A DNA stretch of 64,000 nt, from NCBI RefSeq assembly GCF_900114625.1, contig NZ_FOZL01000001.1, positions 2,046,001-2,110,000 of the forward strand. The letters are read 5' to 3'. The position numbers and the translations under genes were made by a program. The notes beneath the pieces were generated by a model. It was not told the origin of the DNA, did no database searches, and saw nothing but the letters and a program-made list of their open reading frames with translations. This DNA comes from Granulicella pectinivorans (GTDB taxonomy: Bacteria; Acidobacteriota; Terriglobia; Terriglobales; Acidobacteriaceae). Shown piece after piece: positions 7,300 through 17,292 of the stretch; the first letter of the stretch is position 1; every line of letters starts with the position of its first letter.

Positions 7300-8610
7300 A
7301 TGAACGTCAACTTCGCCGAGCGAGCTCACAACCATAACTGGCGCCTCGACCCCATCGTCCGCTCGCTGCTCGACACCGACTTCTACAAGCTCCTCATGCT
7401 CCAGTTCATCTGGAAGAACTTCCCCGCCACGCAGGTCACCAGCACGGTCCTGAACCGGACCACCAGCGTCCGTCTCGCGGACCACGTGCCGGTCGAATCG
7501 CTCATCGCCCAGATGGAGTACGTGCGTGGCCTGCGCTTCCGCCGGTCGGAGCTCGTCTGGCTCGCCGGCAACACCTTCTACGGCACCCGCTTCATCTTCG
7601 AGCCCGACTTCCTCCTCTGGCTCGAAAACGACTTTCGACTCTCCGAGTACGTCGTCACCGAGTCCGACGGCCAGCTCCACATTACCTTCACCGGCCTTTG
7701 GACCGAGGTCACCATGTGGGAGGTCTACGCCCTCGCGCTGGTCTCCGAGATGCGTACCCGCTCCGCCCTCGCCCGTCTCTCCGAGCTCGAACTCGACGTT
7801 CTCTACGCGCGCGCCAAGACCCGCCTTTGGGACAAGATCGAGAAGCTCCGCGTCGTCCCGGAGGTGCGGATCTCGGAGTTCGGCACCCGCCGCCGCCACT
7901 CCTTCCTCTGGCAGGAGTACGTCGTCGAGGCCATGCGCAAGACGCTTGGCGCATCCCTCACCGGTTCGTCCAACACGTTCCTTGCCTACAAGCACGATCT
8001 CGAAGCCATCGGAACCAACGCCCACGAGCTCCCGATGGCCTTGGCCGCCCTCGCCTCAAAGGGCACGGACGACGAGTTACGCGCCAGCCAGTACCGGGTG
8101 CTGGAGTTATGGGCCCGCAGCTACGGCGGTGAGCTCCTCGTCATGCTCCCCGACACCTTCGGCTCCACGCAGTTCCTCGCTGGAGCCCCCGACTGGGTCG
8201 CCGACTGGACCGGCCAGCGCGCCGACTCCAAAGACCCCTTCGTCGCCGGCGACGAGTACTGTGCCTGGCTCACCAGCCGCGGCCGCGACGCCCGCAAGAA
8301 ACGCTTCATCGCGTCAGACGGCCTCGACGTCGACGAGATCATCGACCTCCATCACTACTTCCACGGACGCATCCGTTTCTCGGCCGGCTGGGGCACGCTG
8401 CTGACGAACGACTTCCGCGACTGCCACCCCCGCAACGAGCACGACCTCGAACCGATCAGCCTCGTCTGCAAGCTCATCACGGTGGACGGCATCCCTGCGG
8501 TCAAGCTCTCCGACAACGCCAACAAGTCCACCGGCCCCGCCGATCTCGTAGCCCGCTACCGCAGAGTCTTCGGGAGCGAATCCGTGGAGGGGCCCCCCGT
8601 TCTGGTCTAG
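7300..8610 (+). CDS. pncB: Nicotinate phosphoribosyltransferase
   Basis: This encodes 436 residues. The enzyme makes nicotinate mononucleotide from nicotinate and PRPP in the NAD salvage (Preiss-Handler) pathway. Family landmarks are the N-terminal LLDTDFYKLLMLQ (20-32), the FGTRRRHS block with His200 (the position of the phosphorylated His in characterised enzymes) and GTNAHELPM (238-246). The late part ISLVCKLITVDGIPAVKLSD, with SGWG-like FSAGWGTLLTND, completes the PRPP-binding region. Its length fits PncB. It lies alone on the plus strand, facing away from the membrane-protein operon. Confidence 0.95.
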   Translation: MNVNFAERAHNHNWRLDPIVRSLLDTDFYKLLMLQFIWKNFPATQVTSTVLNRTTSVRLADHVPVESLIAQMEYVRGLRFRRSELVWLAGNTFYGTRFIFEPDFLLWLENDFRLSEYVVTESDGQLHITFTGLWTEVTMWEVYALALVSEMRTRSALARLSELELDVLYARAKTRLWDKIEKLRVVPEVRISEFGTRRRHSFLWQEYVVEAMRKTLGASLTGSSNTFLAYKHDLEAIGTNAHELPMALAALASKGTDDELRASQYRVLELWARSYGGELLVMLPDTFGSTQFLAGAPDWVADWTGQRADSKDPFVAGDEYCAWLTSRGRDARKKRFIASDGLDVDEIIDLHHYFHGRIRFSAGWGTLLTNDFRDCHPRNEHDLEPISLVCKLITVDGIPAVKLSDNANKSTGPADLVARYRRVFGSESVEGPPVLV

Positions 8611-8699
8611 CGCGACCTTCCGGCCCTTTGCTCGTCATCTTCACAGGGATCCGCAGTGGCCTTTCCGCGTCGTCCAAACGACGCGAATATACTTCCTCC

Positions 8700-9632
8700 A
8701 TGCCCACCCACCTTCGCGCAAAGCTAGCCGCCGCAGCACTCCTTCCCCTCCTAGCCCTCCAGCCCGCCTACGGCTGGGGCCGCGACGGCCACCTCATGAT
8801 CAACCGCCTCGCCGCCCTCTACCTTCCCCAGGATGTCCCCGCCTTCCTCCGCAACGGCGAGGCCATCGACACCATCGAGTACCTCGGCCCAGAGCCGGAC
8901 CGCTGGAAGAACCGCGCCGAGGAGGAGCTCTCCTCCACCCAGTCCCCCGACCACTTCATCGACATGGAGTGGGCCGACTACGCCGGCGCCCTCCCCAAAC
9001 GCCGCTACGACTTCATCCGCGCCCTCGCCGCCGCCCAGCCCGCGCACCCCGACATCCCCCTCACCCCGGAGAAGGTCGGCATGCAGCCCTACCAGGTCGA
9101 GGAGGTCTACGAGCGCCTCAAGTCCACACTTCGCGACTACCGCCGCCTCGTCGCCGCCAACCAGGACACCCGCCCCGCCGAGATGGCCATCCTCTTCTAC
9201 GCCGGCTGGCTCGGCCACTACGTCGCCGACGGCTCCCAACCCCTCCACACCACCATCCAGTACAACGGCTGGACCGGCCCCAACCCCAACGGCTACTCGA
9301 CCGCCCACACCATCCATGCGCAGTTTGAGTCCATCTACGTCACGGCCAACATCAAACCCGCCGATGTAGCCCCCCTCGTCGCCGCCTCCCGTCCCAAGGC
9401 CCTGAATGACGAGTGGGCCGACTACCTCGCCTACCTCCGCCACACCAACTCCGACGTCGAGAAGACCTACCAGCTCGAAAAGGCCGGAGCCTTCACCGGC
9501 GCCGGCACCGCCGAGGGCAAGGCCTTCACCGAGGAGCGTCTGGCTGCCGGAGCCATCGAGCTCCGCGACCTCATCTACACCGCCTGGCTCCGCAGCGGCG
9601 ACCCCGTCCAGGAGTACAAGGGCCCCCAGTGA
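8700..9632 (+). CDS. Secreted S1/P1-type nuclease
   Basis: This encodes 310 residues. The signal peptide is residues 1-25, and cleavage would leave Trp26 as the new N-terminus. This is important because S1/P1 nucleases use the N-terminal amine and carbonyl of a Trp as zinc ligands. WGRDGHLMINRLA, the SPDHFIDMEWADY block and WLGHYVADGSQPLH supply the remaining His/Asp ligands of the tri-zinc site. The expected action is cleavage of single-stranded nucleic acids outside the cytoplasm, perhaps feeding the nucleoside salvage genes nearby. I use the ATG at 8700. A frame extending back to 8628 would bury the signal peptide. Confidence 0.92.
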   Translation: MPTHLRAKLAAAALLPLLALQPAYGWGRDGHLMINRLAALYLPQDVPAFLRNGEAIDTIEYLGPEPDRWKNRAEEELSSTQSPDHFIDMEWADYAGALPKRRYDFIRALAAAQPAHPDIPLTPEKVGMQPYQVEEVYERLKSTLRDYRRLVAANQDTRPAEMAILFYAGWLGHYVADGSQPLHTTIQYNGWTGPNPNGYSTAHTIHAQFESIYVTANIKPADVAPLVAASRPKALNDEWADYLAYLRHTNSDVEKTYQLEKAGAFTGAGTAEGKAFTEERLAAGAIELRDLIYTAWLRSGDPVQEYKGPQ

Positions 9633-9828
9633 CCGGTAGCCCGCTCGCTTGCCCCATCCTTGGCGGGGGTGGAGTGTGGTGCTCGACGAGCCGCTCCACC
9701 CTGTGACACACTACTCAGGATCATAAGACCATGCTGTCCGCGTCGCTCGAGAGAAGCCTCGCTTCAACGCACAGAGCCAATCGTGTTCGATTTGCTGTTT
9801 CCGAAGACTGCTCAACGAGGACCGATTC

Positions 9829-11157
9829 ATGAATATCGCTACGATCTTCCGATCCGTCGTGCTTGCTGTCACCCTTGGTGCGCCCCTCATCACGCTAGCA
9901 CAGGCCGCCGATGCTCCTATCCTCCGCGCGACGGTCTACAACTCCCACCTTCCCGAAGCCTCCAAAGGCGGCGAAGCCTGGAACGGCATCACCGTCGCCC
10001 ACGATGGAACCGTCTACTACGTGCTCTCTTCGCCGGAGTACAACTCCGCCGGCCAGATGTACTCGTTCAACCCCAAGACCAAAGCCGTCACCCACATTGC
10101 CGACCTCAACGACGTCGTCGGCCAGGGAAAGACCAAGGCCGTCGCCCAAGGCAAGAGCCACGTTAGCTTCGTCGAGCATAAGGGAAAGCTTTACTTTTCC
10201 ACTCACCTTGGCTACTACAAGCATGCCGAAGGAGTGGAGCGAACAGCCGACGCACCCGACGGCTATGCGCCCTACCCCGGCGGCCACTTTGTCTCCTACG
10301 ACCTGGCCACCGGAAAGTTTGAGAACCTTGGCATCGCGCCCCGCGGCGAGGGCATCATCACCATGAACCTAGACACACAGCGCGAGCGCCTGTACGGCAT
10401 TACCTGGCCCACCGGTCACTTCCTCACCTATGACCTTAAGACGCGCAGCGGCATCAAGGATCTCGGAACTCTCTTTCATGGAGGAGAGACTGGAGAACTC
10501 GGCAAAGACTATCGCTCCATCTGTCGCCGCATCGTCATCGACCCACGCGACGGAACCGCCTACTTCTCGACGCCCGACGGAGCCATCCACCGCTACCACT
10601 ACGATACCGAGACCATCGACACCCTCGACGGCATCACCCTGAAGAAAGACTACTTCGGCACCCTGGACCCGACCCAGCACGGCATGGCCTACAACTGGCG
10701 GGCAGCCGTCTGGGATCCCGCAAAGAATGTAATTTACGGCGTCAACGGTCGCTCCGGCTACCTCTTCCAGATCAATCCCAATGCGGGATCCTTCAAGCTT
10801 CTCGAACGCCTCACGTCCGAGCCCTCGAAGGCCAGCGGTATGCTCGATCAGTTCGAATACGGCTACCTCGGTCTCGTCCTAGCCGCCGACGGGCACACCC
10901 TCTACTACCTCACCGGCGCACCCCTTCCGGGCAAGACTCCGGCCTCAGGCCCAGGCCATCGCGAAGGTGCCCACCTCATCACCTACGACTTGGCAGCTCA
11001 CAAGTACCAAGACCACGGGCTCATCCTGCTGGAGAACGGCCAACCCGCCAGCGCGCCCCAGAGCCTCGCCGTCGCCGAGGATGGCACCGTCTACACGCTC
11101 TGCTACGTCGCGCGCGCTGGAAGACGAGTCATCGAACTGATCAGCTTCCACCCCTAG
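9829..11157 (+). CDS. Secreted protein of unknown function, beta-propeller-like
   Basis: This encodes 442 residues with a signal peptide (1-25, ending LITLAQA). The mature protein has repeated units of about 50 residues with a pattern such as GTVYYVLSSPEY, KLYFSTHLGYY, RLYGITWPTGHF, GTAYFSTPDGAIHRY and VIYGVNGRSGYLF. Each ends in aromatic strands and a following YDL or F.P turn, as in six- or seven-bladed beta-propellers. No catalytic motif stands out. A GAGGA ribosome site lies eight bases before ATG. It converges with the nucleoside phosphorylase gene 15 bp downstream. Similar SMP-30-like or lactonase-like propellers occur widely in acidobacteria, but I cannot assign a reaction. Confidence 0.75.
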   Translation: MNIATIFRSVVLAVTLGAPLITLAQAADAPILRATVYNSHLPEASKGGEAWNGITVAHDGTVYYVLSSPEYNSAGQMYSFNPKTKAVTHIADLNDVVGQGKTKAVAQGKSHVSFVEHKGKLYFSTHLGYYKHAEGVERTADAPDGYAPYPGGHFVSYDLATGKFENLGIAPRGEGIITMNLDTQRERLYGITWPTGHFLTYDLKTRSGIKDLGTLFHGGETGELGKDYRSICRRIVIDPRDGTAYFSTPDGAIHRYHYDTETIDTLDGITLKKDYFGTLDPTQHGMAYNWRAAVWDPAKNVIYGVNGRSGYLFQINPNAGSFKLLERLTSEPSKASGMLDQFEYGYLGLVLAADGHTLYYLTGAPLPGKTPASGPGHREGAHLITYDLAAHKYQDHGLILLENGQPASAPQSLAVAEDGTVYTLCYVARAGRRVIELISFHP

Positions 11158-11172
11158 CGAGAAGGTCTGCCG

Positions 11173-12522
11173 CTATCCCTTCCGAACCACCTCACGCACC
11201 AGAGCCGAAACCACCGGCTTCTCCGCGGAGATCTTCACCACGCGCTCCAGCATCCCGAACGGCTCCGCCAGCAGAGCTTCCTCTTCCGCGAACAACGTGA
11301 TCAAATCCTGCCCAGCTACCACGGTGTCTCCCAGCTTCACATGCATCTCGATCCCCGCATGCGTGCTCACCGGCCCGCCTGGGACAACCCGCCCTGCCCC
11401 CAGGCGCTGCACCGCCCAACCCGCCTCCCGGCAGTCGATCCCCGCAAAATAGCCCGAAGCAGAAGCCTTCAGCACCCGCCGGGCCTTGGGTTGATGAAAT
11501 GCCGCCGGATCCTCAAACACCGAAATATCTCCACCCTGCGCCTTCACCATCGAGAGCCACGACTCATAAGCCCTCCCTGAAGACAACAGCTCATCCGCCA
11601 GCGCAGAGCCCTCCTCCGGGGTCATCGCCTTTCCCCCCAGAAACAGCATCCACCCGGCCAGCACCAGCGACAGCTCGATCATGTCCCGGCTCATCGGGTG
11701 CCGCCGGCCCTGCAGCACATCCACGCACTCCCACACCTCGACCCAGTTCCCCGCAAACCGACCCAGCGGCTCGTCCATGGTCGTCAGCACGGCTACCGTC
11801 TTTGTCCCCGAGGCCTCCCCGGTCTGCACCATCAGCTCCGCCAGGTACTTTGAGGCCTCATAGGTCGGCATAAACGCCCCCGACCCCACCTTCACATCCA
11901 GCACCAGGCCGTCCAGATCCTCCGCCAGCTTCTTGCTCATGATGCTGGCCGTAATCAGAAACGGCGACTCGACCGTCCCGGTATGGTCCCGCATCCCATA
12001 CAGAATCCGGTCCGCCGGCACCAGCGTAGGCGTCTGCCCCGCCATGGCGAATCCGCATTCGCCCAGAATCCGCGAAAACTCGGCTACCGAAAACTGCGTC
12101 GAAAACCCGGGAATCGTCTCCAGCTTGTCTAAGGTTCCACCGGTATGCCCAAGGCTCCGTCCGGAGATCATCGGATCGATCAACCCCGCCGCCGCCACGA
12201 TCGGCGCGATCAGCAGGCTCGTCTTGTCGCCCACGCCCCCGGTCGAGTGCTTGTCCACGCGAAACCCCGGCCCCGTTCGAGCAAATACCTCACCCGAGTA
12301 GCGCATCGCTCTGGTCAGCGTAGCCAGCTCTCGCGCACTCAACCCGCGCTGAAAGACCGCCATAAGGAACGCCGCGATCTGCGCATCCGTCACCAGTACA
12401 TTCTTCTCGGTGCGCTGCACAATCGCGTCGACGAACCCCTGAATCTCCGCGTCCGAAAGCTCCAGCCCATCTCGCTTGTGCAGGATTACGTCAATTGGAT
12501 GAATAACGCCCGGATGCATCAT
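11173..12522 (-). CDS. Thymidine/pyrimidine-nucleoside phosphorylase
   Basis: This encodes 449 residues from ATG 12522, which overlaps the cdd stop (ATGA). It phosphorolyses thymidine, deoxyuridine or uridine to the base and (deoxy)ribose-1-phosphate. The hallmark KHSTGGVGDKTSLLIAPIV (phosphate site) and SGRSLGHTGGTLDKLE are intact. VKVGSGAFM follows, and the C-terminal domain carries HAGIEMHVKLGDTV. Its length fits DeoA/Pdp. I cannot separate thymidine-specific from broad pyrimidine enzymes by eye. Coupling to cytidine deaminase makes a cytidine-to-uracil salvage pair. Confidence 0.93.
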   Translation of the reverse strand: MMHPGVIHPIDVILHKRDGLELSDAEIQGFVDAIVQRTEKNVLVTDAQIAAFLMAVFQRGLSARELATLTRAMRYSGEVFARTGPGFRVDKHSTGGVGDKTSLLIAPIVAAAGLIDPMISGRSLGHTGGTLDKLETIPGFSTQFSVAEFSRILGECGFAMAGQTPTLVPADRILYGMRDHTGTVESPFLITASIMSKKLAEDLDGLVLDVKVGSGAFMPTYEASKYLAELMVQTGEASGTKTVAVLTTMDEPLGRFAGNWVEVWECVDVLQGRRHPMSRDMIELSLVLAGWMLFLGGKAMTPEEGSALADELLSSGRAYESWLSMVKAQGGDISVFEDPAAFHQPKARRVLKASASGYFAGIDCREAGWAVQRLGAGRVVPGGPVSTHAGIEMHVKLGDTVVAGQDLITLFAEEEALLAEPFGMLERVVKISAEKPVVSALVREVVRKG

Positions 12523-12962
12523 TCCGCACCCGCCAGATGCTGCAGCGTAAACGCCGCCGGCAGCAGCCGCGCTACGGTCGACTCCGCGTCCACCCCACCC
12601 TCGCCCGGATAGAAGACAGGCACGTTCGCATCCGCGAACTCCAGAATCGTCTGCCGGCAGGCCCCGCACGGCATGCACGCCGAGCCATTCAGGTTCGCTA
12701 CCGCGACGGCCTTCAGCCGAATCCCCGGTCCCTTCGCTGCGACCGCTGCGCTGATCGCCGTCTGTTCCGCGCAGGTCGTCAACCGGTACGACGCATTCTC
12801 TACGTTCACGCCCGTCACGACGGTGCCATCCGTCAACAAAACCGCGGCCCCAACCCGAAAATGGCTGTAGGGCGAATAGGAGTTCTCTGCAACACGCGCA
12901 GCCGCAGCCCGCAGATCGGCGATTTCGCCGTGGGTCAGCCCGCTTGGATGGTTATTCGACAT
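12519..12962 (-). CDS. cdd: Cytidine deaminase
   Basis: This encodes 147 residues. It deaminates cytidine and deoxycytidine to the uridines. The zinc site is complete: Cys64-Ala-Glu66 (TTCAEQTAI) with the proton-shuttling Glu66, plus PCGACRQ with Cys99 and Cys102. NVENASY (53-59) binds the ribose. This is the short homotetrameric type. It is the first gene of the pair with the pyrimidine nucleoside phosphorylase and overlaps it by four bases. Confidence 0.96.
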   Translation of the reverse strand: MSNNHPSGLTHGEIADLRAAAARVAENSYSPYSHFRVGAAVLLTDGTVVTGVNVENASYRLTTCAEQTAISAAVAAKGPGIRLKAVAVANLNGSACMPCGACRQTILEFADANVPVFYPGEGGVDAESTVARLLPAAFTLQHLAGAE

Positions 12963-13032
12963 AAGGTTGTTAGGGTAAAACTTCCCACCCCGCGTAGCAA
13001 GCTGCAGCTCCCTCGCAACGCGAGGACACGCC

Positions 13033-13833
13033 TTAGTCCGAAGTCATCAAAGCTTCTTCCAGCACCTTCACATTAATCCCACCCAGCTCCGCCACCGCCA
13101 GTTCGGCCTCCGCCGCCGCAGCCTTCCTGTGGAGCGTATCGCTCGAGAACTGGATCGGCGCATCGGCAAACTTTACCGCGACCCTCACCCCACGCAGCCC
13201 CAGAAACTTCCAGATATGCGCCAGCATATTGCGGTCGCCCCAGTAGCAGATGTCGTCCGCAACCGACACATCCGGGCCATTGTCCTCGTCCAGAGAAAAC
13301 CGGATGAACGCCGCCGTCACGGACTCGCCGCTCAACATCGCCTGCGCCAGTAGCCCCGACCGAAATTTCAACAGACCTGTCCCATTCGATGTCGTGCCCT
13401 CGGGAAAGAACACCACCGGCAACCCGGCATCGGCAGCTTTCTTCATCCCGGCGGAGGCCTTCAAAGCCGATCCACCGCGCCCGCGCTCGACATACACGGT
13501 CCCCGCCATGGTCGTCATCCACCCGATCACCGGCCAGTGCTCAATCTCGGCCTTCGAGCAGAACACGACCCGGTGCAGCGCCGCCATCGTCACGATATCG
13601 ACGTAACTCAGATGGTTCGAGATCACCGCTCCGCGCTCCGGAGGCCGCCCCGTCACATCGACCTTCACCCCCAGCCGCTTCATCGCCCGCGCACAAAAGC
13701 GGTGCAGCCACTCCGCCCGTTCCACCCGTGTCTTTGGCCGGCCGATGATCAGCTCCATGGCCGCATAAAAAAACATGCCCAGCAAAATCACGGTTCGCCC
13801 CGCCGAACGAAAGAACCTCACCCCTCGCGTCAC
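13033..13833 (-). CDS. plsC: 1-acyl-sn-glycerol-3-phosphate acyltransferase (PlsC-like)
   Basis: The protein transfers an acyl chain to lysophosphatidic acid at the inner membrane. The block I motif NHLSYVD (the NHX4D catalytic pair), the block III motif FFPEGTTSNG and a hydrophobic N-terminus (VILLGMFFYAAMELIIG) are clear. The start is uncertain. The frame remains open to an ATG at 13911, but that would overlap the divergent DUF2062 gene, so I place it at GTG 13833, giving 266 residues. A GTG at 13821 is also possible. It is the downstream neighbour of cdd on the same strand, 70 bp apart, with no obvious functional link. Confidence 0.88.
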   Translation of the reverse strand: MTRGVRFFRSAGRTVILLGMFFYAAMELIIGRPKTRVERAEWLHRFCARAMKRLGVKVDVTGRPPERGAVISNHLSYVDIVTMAALHRVVFCSKAEIEHWPVIGWMTTMAGTVYVERGRGGSALKASAGMKKAADAGLPVVFFPEGTTSNGTGLLKFRSGLLAQAMLSGESVTAAFIRFSLDEDNGPDVSVADDICYWGDRNMLAHIWKFLGLRGVRVAVKFADAPIQFSSDTLHRKAAAAEAELAVAELGGINVKVLEEALMTSD

Positions 13834-13904
13834 ACGCAACAAATGGAACCCCCTCGGTCGCCATCTTAACGGCAAACCCCTCCCGCGCAGTCTATCCTGT
13901 CTCT

Positions 13905-14420
13905 GTGGCAAATTACCTCCCGACGCAATCGACCCCGCCCACCGGCAGCCTCTTCCAACGTCGCGTCGTCCACCCCCTCGTCGACCTTCTCCGTCGCGGC
14001 TCCACCCCGCGCAAGCTCGCCTGGAGCATCGCGGTCGGCTTTGCCATCGGCGTCAACCCACTGCTCGGCTCGACGACGCTCCTCTCGCTCCTCGCCGCCG
14101 GCCTCTTCCGCCTCAACCTCGTAGCCTCCCAGCTCGCCACGCACCTGTCGTATCCCCTTGAAATCGCCCTGTTCTTTGTCTTCATCCGCATCGGCAACCA
14201 CGTCTTTCACACCGGACACATGCCCCTCCATCGTGAGGCGCTCCTCTCCGCCGTGCGCCATCACCCCATCGACACCACCCGTCTCCTCTGGACCTGGGAG
14301 TGGCACGCCCTCATCGTCTGGGCGGTCTTTTCCGTCATCGCCGTACCGCTCCTGGTCCTCATCCTCACCCCCATGCTCGCCCGTCTCGAAGCCAGCATCC
14401 ACTTCCACCCTGCGCCATAG
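13905..14420 (+). CDS. DUF2062 family membrane protein
   Basis: This encodes 171 residues from a GTG start at 13905. The diagnostic part is SIAVGFAIGVNPLLGSTTLL (about residues 38-57), the amphipathic glycine-rich segment of DUF2062, followed by two or three transmembrane helices and a C-terminal hydrophobic helix (VIAVPLLVLILTPML). The family is widespread and often neighbours glycosyltransferases or lipid enzymes. Its role is not established. The divergent plsC-like gene starts close by, so the two probably share a promoter region. Confidence 0.83.
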   Translation: MANYLPTQSTPPTGSLFQRRVVHPLVDLLRRGSTPRKLAWSIAVGFAIGVNPLLGSTTLLSLLAAGLFRLNLVASQLATHLSYPLEIALFFVFIRIGNHVFHTGHMPLHREALLSAVRHHPIDTTRLLWTWEWHALIVWAVFSVIAVPLLVLILTPMLARLEASIHFHPAP

Positions 14421-14520
14421 CCGAAGCAAATCTCCCGCTTCGCCTGTCGCATCCGTTACACTCCTGTGAAACGACATCTTCGTCTTTACGTGGCTGCGTC
14501 TTTCGAATAAGGAGTACTCC

Positions 14521-15759
14521 TTGGCCCGTTTCACCGGACTTCTAGGTCTCATCACCTTTCTTGGTCTCGCCTACGCCTTCTCGACGAACCGCCGCGCCAT
14601 CAAGCTCCGCACCATCGCCTGGGGTCTTGGCCTGCAGATTCTCTTCGCCTTCGCGGTCATCAAGTGGAACACCGGCCAGGTCATCCTGAAGTCCGTCTCC
14701 GACTTCATCACCGGCCTCTTGGGCCACGCCGCCGACGGCTCCGGCCTCGTCTTCGGCTATCTTGGCATCCCCGGCACCCCGGCGGCGGTCTTCGCCTTCG
14801 CCGTGCTGCCGACCATCATCTTCGTCAGTGCCTTCTTCGCCATCCTGTACCACATCGGTCTCATGCAGCAGATCATCAAGGTGGTCGCCTTCATCATGCA
14901 GCGCACGATGGGCACCAGCGGAGCGGAATCGACCAACGTAGCCGCCAGCATCTTCATGGGCCAGACCGAAGCCCCGCTTACCATCCGCCCGTTCCTCGCC
15001 GGAGCCACCCGCTCCGAGCTCATGACCATCATGACCTCCGGCATGGCTCATGTTTCGGGCGGCATCATGGCCGCGTACATCCTCTTCGGTATCAACGCGA
15101 AAGACCTGCTTTCGGCCGTCATCATGACCGCTCCCGGCACCATCCTCGTCGCCAAGATGCTCGTTCCCGAGACCGAAGTCCCCGCCACCGCCGGCACGGT
15201 CAAGATGCCGCCCAACGAAGAGCACGCCAACGAGAACTTCATCGCCGCCATCGCACGCGGCACCATCGACGGAGGCCAGCTCGCCTTCAACGTAGCCATT
15301 ATGCTCATCAGCTTCGTCGCGTTGGTGGGCCTCTTCAACGCCATCATGCTCGGCATCTCGAACTTCACCTGGGCTCACGGCCACATCCCGTTCCCGCATT
15401 CACTCAACAACGTTCTCGGCGTCGTGGGAGCCCCCATCGCCTGGCTCATCGGCATCCCCTGGCACGACTGTCGGGCCATCGGCAACCTGCTCGGCACCCG
15501 CACCATCATCAACGAGTTCCTTGCCTTCGCCGAGCTTGGCAAGCTTAAATCCACCCTCGATCCACGCTCCTTCTCGATCGCCACCTTCGCCCTTTGCGGC
15601 TTCGCCAACGTGGGCTCGATCGGCATGCAGATCGGTGGCATCGGAGCCTTGGTCCCCAACCGCCGCAACGACCTCGCCCAACTCGGCCTCCGAGCGATGC
15701 TCGCCGGAACGATGGCGAATCTCATGTCCGCCAGCATCGTCTCCATGCTTCTCAAGTAA
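14521..15759 (+). CDS. nupC: Concentrative nucleoside transporter (NupC/CNT family)
   Basis: This encodes 412 residues from a TTG start at 14521, supported by AAGGAG six bases upstream. CNT proteins import nucleosides with protons or sodium. Visible signatures are GQTEAPLTIRPFLAG, MTSGMAHVSGGIMAAY, NEFLAFAEL and the C-terminal LRAMLAGTMANLMSASIV. These form the substrate and cation site in characterised family members. About ten hydrophobic segments occur. It fits the surrounding salvage genes (cdd, phosphorylases, udk). Confidence 0.94.
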   Translation: MARFTGLLGLITFLGLAYAFSTNRRAIKLRTIAWGLGLQILFAFAVIKWNTGQVILKSVSDFITGLLGHAADGSGLVFGYLGIPGTPAAVFAFAVLPTIIFVSAFFAILYHIGLMQQIIKVVAFIMQRTMGTSGAESTNVAASIFMGQTEAPLTIRPFLAGATRSELMTIMTSGMAHVSGGIMAAYILFGINAKDLLSAVIMTAPGTILVAKMLVPETEVPATAGTVKMPPNEEHANENFIAAIARGTIDGGQLAFNVAIMLISFVALVGLFNAIMLGISNFTWAHGHIPFPHSLNNVLGVVGAPIAWLIGIPWHDCRAIGNLLGTRTIINEFLAFAELGKLKSTLDPRSFSIATFALCGFANVGSIGMQIGGIGALVPNRRNDLAQLGLRAMLAGTMANLMSASIVSMLLK

Positions 15760-16011
15760 TCGGCGAAGTCCTGCAATCACGCCCATGACAGCTCTCGAGC
15801 AGTCCACGCGGCGGTTTCGGCTTGGTAGCGCACTGTTCCATCAGGTCACGGGGTGCGCAGTTGCGACACCGTCGAAGCCAACATCGTCCTCCTCATGTGG
15901 ACGAACTGGGAAAGAGTGGCTCTAGCCTTGCTTCTTCGAAGAAGATGACATCCATCACTTCCCAAACCCGCCATTCCCCGTCATCCTGAGAGTGCCCCCC
16001 TGGAGACTGCC

Positions 16012-17292
16012 ATGCGCCGCTTCGCCAGAATCTTCTTCAAGACACTCGCAATCACCCTCTGCATCGCTGCCCTCGCCTTTTACGCCCTTGCCGTCTATCC
16101 CCTCCGCAACCCCCACCCGCCCCTCCAACTCCCCACCACAACCCTCGCCATTCGCGATGCCCGCGTCTACCTCTCCCCTGACGAACCCCCGCATGACCAC
16201 GCAAACATACTCATCCGCAACGGCCGCATCGCTGCCGTCGGCCATACCATCAACATTCCCGCCGACGCCCAGCTCATCCCCTGCAATGCCTGCACCGTCA
16301 CCGCCGGGTTCTGGAACGTCCACGTCCACTTCACCGAGCGCAAGTGGTCCAACGCGGCGTACCAACCTGCCGCCATCCTCAACGCCCAGCTCGCCGACAT
16401 GCTCACCAGCCGCGGCTTCACCACCGTCGCCGATCTCGGCTCCAATCTGGCCGATACCGTTTCGCTGCGCCGCCGTATCGAGACCGGCACGCTCCTCGGC
16501 CCGCATATCTACACAGCCGGTGCCGCCCAGTACCCGCCGCACGGCATCCCCTTCTACCTCCGCGACACCCTCCCGTGGTTCATCCTCCGGCTCATGCCCC
16601 AGCCCGACACCCCTGCCCAGGCCGCCCGCGATGAGCAGCGCAACTTCGCCTCCGGAGCCGACCTCCTCAAGCTCTTCACCGGCTCCTACATCGAGCACGG
16701 CATTGTGAAACCCATGCCCCTCGCGAACGCCTCCGCAGCCGCATCCGTCGCTCATCAGCACGGTCAGCTCGTCTTCGCCCATCCATCCGATCTCGAGGGC
16801 GTCACCATCGCCCGCGACGCCGGTGTCGATGTCCTCGCCCACGCAGCCGACACCACCGACGGTGTCACCGCCGCGCTCCTCCAGACCATCGTCGACCACC
16901 ACATGGCCATGGTCCCCACCCTCAAGATGTTCCGCACCACCGTCACCACCAACCCCCGCTACCTGGACCCCATCTACGCCGAGGTCCGTCAGTTCCACGC
17001 CCTGCACGGTGAGCTCCTCTTCGGCACCGACGTCGGTTACATGACCGACTACACCACCCAGGACGAGTTCCAGGCCCTCACCCAATCCGGCCTCACCCCG
17101 CAGGACATCCTCCGCATGCTCACTACCGCCCCTGCCGCTCGCTTCGGAGTTCAGGCAGAGAAGGGAACCATCGCCCCCGGCAAGCTTGCCGACCTGGTCG
17201 TCCTCGGCTCCGACCCCGCCCAGAATCCACTGGCCTTCTCCGACGTCCGCACGACCATCCGCACCGGCCGCGTCCTGTACACCCGCCCCTAA
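16012..17292 (+). CDS. Metal-dependent amidohydrolase family protein, membrane-anchored
   Basis: This encodes 426 residues. An uncleaved N-terminal helix (about residues 8-30) should anchor it outside the cytoplasm. The amidohydrolase barrel begins with the metal-binding HVHF motif (about 104-107). A Lys follows at LLKLFTGS, then His at VFAHPSD and VLAHAAD, and Asp at LFGTDVGY. The C-terminal TIAPGKLADLVVLGSDP is typical of imidazolonepropionase/prolidase-like members. The substrate is unknown. Its stop overlaps the convergent amidase gene by four bases. Confidence 0.86.
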   Translation: MRRFARIFFKTLAITLCIAALAFYALAVYPLRNPHPPLQLPTTTLAIRDARVYLSPDEPPHDHANILIRNGRIAAVGHTINIPADAQLIPCNACTVTAGFWNVHVHFTERKWSNAAYQPAAILNAQLADMLTSRGFTTVADLGSNLADTVSLRRRIETGTLLGPHIYTAGAAQYPPHGIPFYLRDTLPWFILRLMPQPDTPAQAARDEQRNFASGADLLKLFTGSYIEHGIVKPMPLANASAAASVAHQHGQLVFAHPSDLEGVTIARDAGVDVLAHAADTTDGVTAALLQTIVDHHMAMVPTLKMFRTTVTTNPRYLDPIYAEVRQFHALHGELLFGTDVGYMTDYTTQDEFQALTQSGLTPQDILRMLTTAPAARFGVQAEKGTIAPGKLADLVVLGSDPAQNPLAFSDVRTTIRTGRVLYTRP